NCBI GenBank assembly: GCA_937995275.1
Contig: CALKKN010000161.1
Coordinates: 1-12,237, forward strand
DNA length: 12,237 bases
Source: an uncultured Lysobacterales bacterium
GTDB lineage: Bacteria; Pseudomonadota; Gammaproteobacteria; Xanthomonadales; SZUA-36
Direction: 5' to 3'
The notes under the pieces were generated by a model that had not been told where the DNA came from, searched no databases, and worked only from the letters and a program-made list of their open reading frames with translations. Both the position numbers and the translations under genes were made by a program. Shown here piece by piece: positions 8,244-12,237 of the stretch. Every line of letters starts with the position of its first letter. Position 1 is the stretch's first letter.

Positions 8244-8271
8244 TTCTAATATAAAGAGCATTATATTAGAA
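8244..8271. promoter_or_regulatory. Perfect inverted repeat, likely repressor operator of the efflux operon
   Basis: Arms TTCTAATATAA (8244-8254) and TTATATTAGAA (8261-8271) are exact reverse complements separated by six bases, AGAGCA. The site lies 24-51 bp upstream of the adaptor ATG and overlaps the candidate -10 element, so a bound dimer would block transcription. An AT-rich dyad with TATTAG half-sites resembles operators of winged-helix (ArsR/SmtB-like) or TetR-like repressors in general form. No regulator gene is present nearby, so the family is a guess. With no T-run after it and an AT-rich stem it is not a terminator. Confidence 0.75.
8260..8265 (-). promoter_or_regulatory. Candidate -10 element of the efflux operon promoter
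   Basis: Read on the minus strand this is a perfect TATAAT hexamer, 40 bp before the adaptor ATG and inside the right arm and spacer of the inverted repeat. No good TTGACA element is seen 16-18 bp upstream (the region reads CGGATT or GCGGAT), so the promoter may be weak or need an activator. Overlap with the dyad is the main argument for repression. Confidence 0.5.
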
Positions 8272-8402
8272 GTGGCTACTATAATCCGCTATCAGCGAGG
8301 AACCGCCGCCGACCGCGATCCCGGTTTCGGGCTCGGGCCATGGGGAACCGGAGATTCTCCCGCCGTTGAAAGAATACTTGCCGGCAGGCGTTCTCGTTTA
8401 CC

Positions 8403-10121
8403 ATGGACCACTTGAAAGTAGCGGCGATTCCAATTCAGTGGCCACCGCCGATGGTGTGCCGTCCCGCAGCGCGACGGTCTCGGGCACAGGGCCTGCGGGG
8501 GTCCTCGATGGCCTTTTTCATGCTGGCGTGCCTGTCGTTGTCGCCCTGCGGCTGGGCGATTGACACGGCGGTAGGTCACCCGACCTTCCTGTCGCCCCAC
8601 GCCTCGCCGATCCGCGTCGCGAATGGCCGGATTTATGTCGTCAACACGCCGGCCGACACCCTGGACGTGATCGATGCGCTCTCACTCGACCTCCTGGCCC
8701 GCGTCAACGTCGGCATCGACCCCGTAGGTGCTGCCGTTCGCCCCGACGGCAAAGAGGTCTGGGTCTCCAACCACGTCTCCGATTCGGTCAGCGTGATCGA
8801 CACGGACCCTTCCAGCCCGACGTATCTGCAGGTCATCGCCACGATCCAGGATCTCGACCCGGTTACCGGAGCGACCCGGTTCGACGAACCCGTGGGGATT
8901 GCGTTCGCCGGCAATGAAAAGGGCTACGTGGCGCTGTCATCGGAGAATGAGGTAGCCGTGATCGACGTCGCCACCCGTAGGCTGATCAGGAAGATCGACA
9001 TCCCGGCCCAGGATCCCCGGACGATCGCTGTCCACGACGGCCGGCTGTTCGTCATCCCGTTCGAATCGAACAACCAGACGCAGATCTCCGGCTGCACCGG
9101 GGAACTCGACGGCGACTTGTGCACCTTCGATGCGGTGGAGCACGTGATCGAGAACAACAACGTCCTCTCGCAATTTGCGGTCGTGGATATCGTGAAACAC
9201 CCGAACGTGCCCGATCGGGACCTGTTCGTTTTCGACACCGAGACCGACCAGCTGCTGCAAACCGTCAGTTCGCTGGGCACCCTGCTGTACGGCTTGGCGA
9301 TCGATTCGAAGGGCCGCGTGTTCATAACACAGACCGACGCCCGCAATGACGCGAACGGCCGTGCCGGAACGATGGGTGAGGGCCTCGAGGAGATGGAGAA
9401 CCGGGCTTTTCTGAACCGGCTGACCGTGGTGGATTGCGGCGTAAACTGCAGCGGCACGGAGTTCTTCGATCTGGAGCCGCCACCGCCCCTGAACCCGGCG
9501 CCGCAGGCGGCGCTGGCAACGCCTTTTGCGATCGAGATCAGCGACGACGATGCGACGCTGGTGGTGTCGGCAGCCGGTTCGAACACGCTGTTCACGGTCG
9601 ATGCCTCGAGCGGCCAGGTACTGGGGCGGGTCAGCGTAGGGGCCGTCCCGAGGGGTATCGTGCTCGAGTCGGCGCCCCTGGGCCGGCCGTTGCGCGCCTG
9701 GGTCCTTAACGCCGCTGCCAATACCGTGTCAACGGTCGATGTGTCCGATCCGGCGAACCCGCAGGTTACCGCTACCCTCAGCCTGGCCGACCCGACCCCG
9801 CCAGCCGTCAAGCGAGGGCGCCTGGCCTTCAACGATGCGGGTGCCTCGTCCTCCGGCACGTTTTCCTGCGAGAGCTGCCACCCCGACGGCAATACGGATC
9901 AGCTGGTCTGGGTGCTCGACACGCCGATCTGTGACATTCCCGGATGCAACCAGATTCCGCCTCGCGTCACGCTGCCCATCCGGGGTTTGCGCGATGTCGC
10001 CCCGTATCACTGGGATGGTATCCCCGGTGACCCCTACGGGGGGAACAACACGGCCAACATCAGCGGTTCCGACCCGCCCAATTGCTCGGCCTCCGAACCG
10101 GGCCGGCTACGGGTCGGGTGA
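8403..10121 (+). CDS. Exported YVTN/YncE-type beta-propeller with a CXXCH heme site, probably truncated
   Basis: A 572-residue exported protein. A Sec-type signal (Arg-rich stretch, then MAFFMLACLSLSPCGWA) ends near residue 52. YVTN-type propeller blades follow to about 470 (for example RIYVVNTPADTLDVIDALS, EVWVSNHVSDSVSVIDTD, LRAWVLNAAANTVSTVDVSD). Then comes a cytochrome-c segment with CESCHPDG, giving the heme-binding Cys 489, Cys 492 and axial His 493, and RVTLPIRGLRDVAPYHWDGIPGDPYGG as in di-heme peroxidase-like proteins. Only 79 residues follow the heme motif, with no second CXXCH. The frame ends in low-complexity, out-of-family sequence (EPGRLRVG), so a 3' deletion or frameshift near 10085 is likely. 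ATG 8403 gives the longest form; ATG 8451 would give a more usual signal length and ATG 8508 lacks a charged n-region. The gene faces away from the efflux operon, sharing a 182-bp spacer with it. Role may be periplasmic electron transfer or oxidation; substrate unknown. Confidence 0.8.
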   Translation: MDHLKVAAIPIQWPPPMVCRPAARRSRAQGLRGSSMAFFMLACLSLSPCGWAIDTAVGHPTFLSPHASPIRVANGRIYVVNTPADTLDVIDALSLDLLARVNVGIDPVGAAVRPDGKEVWVSNHVSDSVSVIDTDPSSPTYLQVIATIQDLDPVTGATRFDEPVGIAFAGNEKGYVALSSENEVAVIDVATRRLIRKIDIPAQDPRTIAVHDGRLFVIPFESNNQTQISGCTGELDGDLCTFDAVEHVIENNNVLSQFAVVDIVKHPNVPDRDLFVFDTETDQLLQTVSSLGTLLYGLAIDSKGRVFITQTDARNDANGRAGTMGEGLEEMENRAFLNRLTVVDCGVNCSGTEFFDLEPPPPLNPAPQAALATPFAIEISDDDATLVVSAAGSNTLFTVDASSGQVLGRVSVGAVPRGIVLESAPLGRPLRAWVLNAAANTVSTVDVSDPANPQVTATLSLADPTPPAVKRGRLAFNDAGASSSGTFSCESCHPDGNTDQLVWVLDTPICDIPGCNQIPPRVTLPIRGLRDVAPYHWDGIPGDPYGGNNTANISGSDPPNCSASEPGRLRVG

Positions 10122-10242
10122 TCTGAATCTGCGGCGACTGACCAACCTTTCAGGCCTGCCGTGCCCGGATGATGCCGGGACCAGGTGATGCCCCGCATCG
10201 GTGGAGCCGAAGGCCGCGGCGGACCGGTCGGCGGCTGCGGGC

Positions 10243-11508
10243 TCAGGCGTCGCTTCCCCCGCTGCCGGTGATTTCTATCGGGGTCCTTATCAGGACCTCG
10301 CGGTGCGGGAACGGGATGCCGACCCCGTGCTCCTTGAGCGTGTCCCACAGCGCCAGCAGTACGGTGCCGCGGATGTTGGTCAAACCGTCGCGGGGATCGT
10401 CGATCCAAAACCGCAACCTGAAATCCAGCGAGGAATCGCCGAAACCGGTCAACCAGCAGACCGGCCGTTTACCCCCGTACACGCGCCTGCAGCCGGCTGC
10501 GGCTTCAATGGCGAGCGCGGATACCTGGTGAGGATCCGAGTCGTAGGACACGCCGAAATCCACGTCGAGGCGCACCAGCGCGTCGGTGAACGACCAGTTG
10601 ATGACCTCATGGGTGATGAAGTCCTCGTTGGGGATCAGGTATTCCTTGCCGTCGCGGGTCACGACCGAGACGAAACGGGCGCGCAGCTCCCGAATCCAGC
10701 CGAACGTCTCGCCCAGCGTGATCGTGTCGCCGGGTTTGATGGAGCGGTCCATCAGGATGATGATGCCGGAAATGAAGTTGGAGACGACCTTCTGCAGGCC
10801 AAAACCGATGCCGACGCCGATGGCGCCCGAGAATACGGCGAACACGGTCAGGTCGATCCCGAGCCCGGAAAGCCCCATCAGCGTGGCCGCCACGATCAGC
10901 ACGATCTTCGCGATCTTGCCGATCAGTACGGCCAGCGACGGGGTCAGGTCTTCCGACGCCTGCAGGCGCCGGTCAATGAAGTTCCCCAGCCCGATGGCCA
11001 CCCACAACAGGACGCCGACAAAGACCACCATCTTGACGATCAGCAGCAGCGACAGCCGAAAAGTGCCGATGGTGAAGCCGATCGCCTCGAGCAGGACGGC
11101 GGCATCGTCCATTAACCCCAGCACCAGCAGGGCCACGTAAATCCAGACGCCGATTGAAACCGCCTTGCCGAGCGGCTTGCTCTTGATCATCTGGCTCAGC
11201 AAGCGCAGGATCAGCCAGGCCGCTGCCAGCAGCATCGCGGCTTCGACCAGGAAATCGGCCCCCGGCCAGCCGTATGACCGCATCACCACCAGCGCAATGC
11301 TGGACAACAGCACGAAGATGACCAGCCCCAGGCGGCGCAGCAGCACGACCGCGAGACGCAGCGCCCGGTGGTTGGGGGACTCGATCGCGCGGAGGCGGGC
11401 CTCGAGTTTGGGTTCCAGCCGCCAGGCCAGGAGCCGCGCCGCCAGGAACAGGGCCGCTACGATCGCCAGTTGCAGGAGCGTGCCGGTCTCGCCGGACAGC
11501 TCCAGCAA
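10243..11508 (-). CDS. MscS-family mechanosensitive ion channel
   Basis: A 421-residue inner-membrane channel that opens under membrane tension to release solutes during osmotic downshock. Several hydrophobic segments (about 10-30, 57-77, 85-107, 118-135, 152-175) precede the MscS core, so this is one of the longer, multi-TM members. The pore helix TM3 is recognisable around 222-250 (VFSGAIGVGIGFGLQKVVSN, with its Gly/Ala packing pattern). It is followed by the beta domain signature SIKPGDTITLGETFGWI and TRDGKEYLIPNEDF (about 284-297) and a C-terminal alpha/beta domain ending near residue 410. The annotated start is a TTG at 11508, the first conventional start in the frame. The frame continues upstream to an ATC at 11548-11550 preceded by a strong AGGAGG, giving a 435-residue form starting (I/M)EELIEYGKEYGQ, which I think is the more likely real N-terminus. 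Transcribed toward the heme-propeller gene; stop-to-stop gap 121 bp. Confidence 0.93.
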   Translation of the reverse strand: MLELSGETGTLLQLAIVAALFLAARLLAWRLEPKLEARLRAIESPNHRALRLAVVLLRRLGLVIFVLLSSIALVVMRSYGWPGADFLVEAAMLLAAAWLILRLLSQMIKSKPLGKAVSIGVWIYVALLVLGLMDDAAVLLEAIGFTIGTFRLSLLLIVKMVVFVGVLLWVAIGLGNFIDRRLQASEDLTPSLAVLIGKIAKIVLIVAATLMGLSGLGIDLTVFAVFSGAIGVGIGFGLQKVVSNFISGIIILMDRSIKPGDTITLGETFGWIRELRARFVSVVTRDGKEYLIPNEDFITHEVINWSFTDALVRLDVDFGVSYDSDPHQVSALAIEAAAGCRRVYGGKRPVCWLTGFGDSSLDFRLRFWIDDPRDGLTNIRGTVLLALWDTLKEHGVGIPFPHREVLIRTPIEITGSGGSDA

Positions 11509-11557
11509 CCGCTGGCCGTATTCCTTCCCGTATTCGATCAGTTCTTCGATGGCGGCG

Positions 11558-11563
11558 CCTCCT
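11558..11563 (-). promoter_or_regulatory. Strong ribosome-binding site of the MscS gene, facing an ATC codon
   Basis: A full AGGAGG on the minus strand stands seven bases before an ATC that is in frame with the channel gene. No ATG, GTG or TTG exists between the upstream in-frame TGA and the TTG at 11508. That TTG lacks a well-placed ribosome-binding site. The site therefore decides in favour of translation beginning at 11550, with AUC as initiator or with a G-to-C error or mutation. Confidence 0.65.
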
Positions 11564-11631
11564 GCTGGCCCGCAGGCTAGGGGAATTCGGTCCTCAGGAT
11601 GGAATCATAACAGGGGCGCCTGCTTCTTGCT

Positions 11632-11650
11632 GCGCGGTCCTGCACCGCGC
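11632..11650. terminator. GC-rich hairpin between korB and the MscS gene
   Basis: GCGCGGT (11632-11638) and ACCGCGC (11644-11650) form a perfect 7-bp stem with a five-base loop, 22 bp after the korB stop. There is no T-run on either side, so it is not a standard intrinsic terminator. It may still slow polymerase, protect the 3' end of the korB transcript, or aid Rho-dependent ending before the next gene in the same direction. Confidence 0.35.
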
Positions 11651-11671
11651 GGCCGAGCAGCGTCACCGAGG

Positions 11672-12237
11672 CTATTTCATGCCGCGCTGCAGTACCGTCA
11701 GGGCCGAACTGCCCGGGTTCAGGGCCGCGAAGCCCAGGTCCTTCAGCGGCGTCTTCGACGTGTGTGAGATTTCGTGGAGTTCGGGCAAGTGCTCGTCGAT
11801 GAACAGCAAGCCCGTAACGACCAGCCCCTGGCCGCGCATTTTCTCCAGGTAGCCCAATGCGGCCGGCCGGGAGGTCGGGTCGTATTCCTCAGCGAGCTTC
11901 TTCAGCAGGATCGTGGAACCGTCGAACAGGTCCACCTCGATGGTTTCGCCGGGCTGGTACTCGACGGTGATCTCGCTCTTCTTCATGATCAGGTCGGCAT
12001 TGGTGGCCTGCTGCAGGTGCTCGCGGGTGTACGCGTAGCTCTTGGTGGAGCCATGATGGTCGTTGAACGTCACGCAGGGCGAGACCACATCCAGTACCGC
12101 GCAGCCGGGGTGCGCGATGGCGGCCTTGATCAGCGGCACCAGTTGCTCCCGGTCGCCGGAAAAACTGCGGCCCACAAAACTGGCGCCCATGGAAATAGCG
12201 GTCGCAACAGCGTTGATGTTTTGCATCTGATTCACCT
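11672..12237 (-). CDS. korB: 2-oxoacid:ferredoxin oxidoreductase beta subunit, KorB type (partial, 5' end beyond window)
   Basis: The last 188 or so codons of the thiamine-diphosphate-binding beta subunit of a 2-oxoacid:ferredoxin oxidoreductase, most likely the 2-oxoglutarate type. With the alpha subunit it converts a 2-oxoacid and CoA to acyl-CoA and CO2, reducing ferredoxin. The visible part starts inside the ThDP fold (NINAVATAISMGASFVGRSFSGD). It contains SPCVTFNDHHGSTKSYAY, a stretch diagnostic for KorB-like beta subunits, with the conserved Cys. It ends with the C-terminal domain that closes over the cofactor (LVVTGLLFIDEHLPELHE). The frame is open to the right edge, so an apparent GTG at 12235 is an internal Val codon, not a start. 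The alpha subunit gene would be expected just beyond the window edge, upstream. The protein stops at a TAG at 11672-11674. Substrate specificity (2-oxoglutarate versus another 2-oxoacid) is not proved by this fragment. Confidence 0.92.
   Translation of the reverse strand, partial: VNQMQNINAVATAISMGASFVGRSFSGDREQLVPLIKAAIAHPGCAVLDVVSPCVTFNDHHGSTKSYAYTREHLQQATNADLIMKKSEITVEYQPGETIEVDLFDGSTILLKKLAEEYDPTSRPAALGYLEKMRGQGLVVTGLLFIDEHLPELHEISHTSKTPLKDLGFAALNPGSSALTVLQRGMK

Noticed and set aside
10195..10245. GC-rich imperfect hairpin around GACCGGTC between the converging heme-propeller and MscS genes
   Set aside because: Pairing beyond the 8-bp palindrome is poor and no T-run follows on either strand.
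10201..11115. 304-codon plus-strand open frame antisense to the MscS gene
   Set aside because: Charged, low-complexity product without motifs; a shadow of the well-supported channel gene.
1..12237. Search for a defence island, CRISPR array, toxin-antitoxin pair, biosynthetic cluster or mobile element
   Set aside because: No cas, nuclease, transposase, integrase, carrier-protein or small paired ORFs were recognised, and no regular repeat array is present.

Overview
The window is a GC-rich bacterial segment that looks like a gammaproteobacterial chromosome. The evidence is a TonB-dependent outer-membrane receptor, an RND-type tripartite efflux pair, Sec signal peptides, a Fur-type operator and strong GC bias at third codon positions. 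The family assignment below phylum level (for example marine Chromatiales- or Woeseia-like bacteria) is inference only. I see no tRNA, rRNA, CRISPR array, insertion sequence or phage gene.

Layout from left to right. Positions 1-89 hold what may be the last 28 codons of a plus-strand gene. Positions 179-207 are a textbook intrinsic terminator for the minus-strand TonB-dependent receptor (234-2687). The intergenic region 2688-2983 is more AT-rich than its surroundings. It carries a small palindrome near the receptor promoter, a good Fur box and a pair of 18-bp direct repeats. Positions 2984-3780 are the remains of a secreted protein with a DUF11-like domain, apparently broken by an in-frame stop and probable frameshifts. 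Positions 3861-8220 are a minus-strand two-gene efflux operon: a periplasmic adaptor (first gene) followed 13 bp later by an RND inner-membrane pump. A perfect 11-bp inverted repeat covers a TATAAT -10 hexamer in front of this operon and is a likely repressor site. Divergent from it, 8403-10121 encodes an exported YVTN/YncE-type beta-propeller with one CXXCH heme site that seems to be cut short in its cytochrome domain. Its end faces an MscS-type mechanosensitive channel gene (minus, 10243-11508), whose best ribosome-binding site points to an AUC start upstream of the first conventional start. The window closes with the C-terminal part of the beta subunit of a 2-oxoacid:ferredoxin oxidoreductase (KorB type), minus strand and running off the right edge.

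The genes do not form one pathway. The common theme is the cell envelope: outer-membrane uptake, efflux, a secreted heme/propeller protein and an osmotic channel, next to one central-metabolism gene. Two of the seven or so genes (the DUF11-like gene and the heme-propeller gene) show decay. The left part therefore looks like a locus undergoing gene loss rather than a new defence or biosynthetic system. I did not find convincing evidence of an undescribed system. The points most worth checking are the palindromic operator at 8244-8271, the probable AUC start of the channel gene, and the truncated heme-propeller gene.
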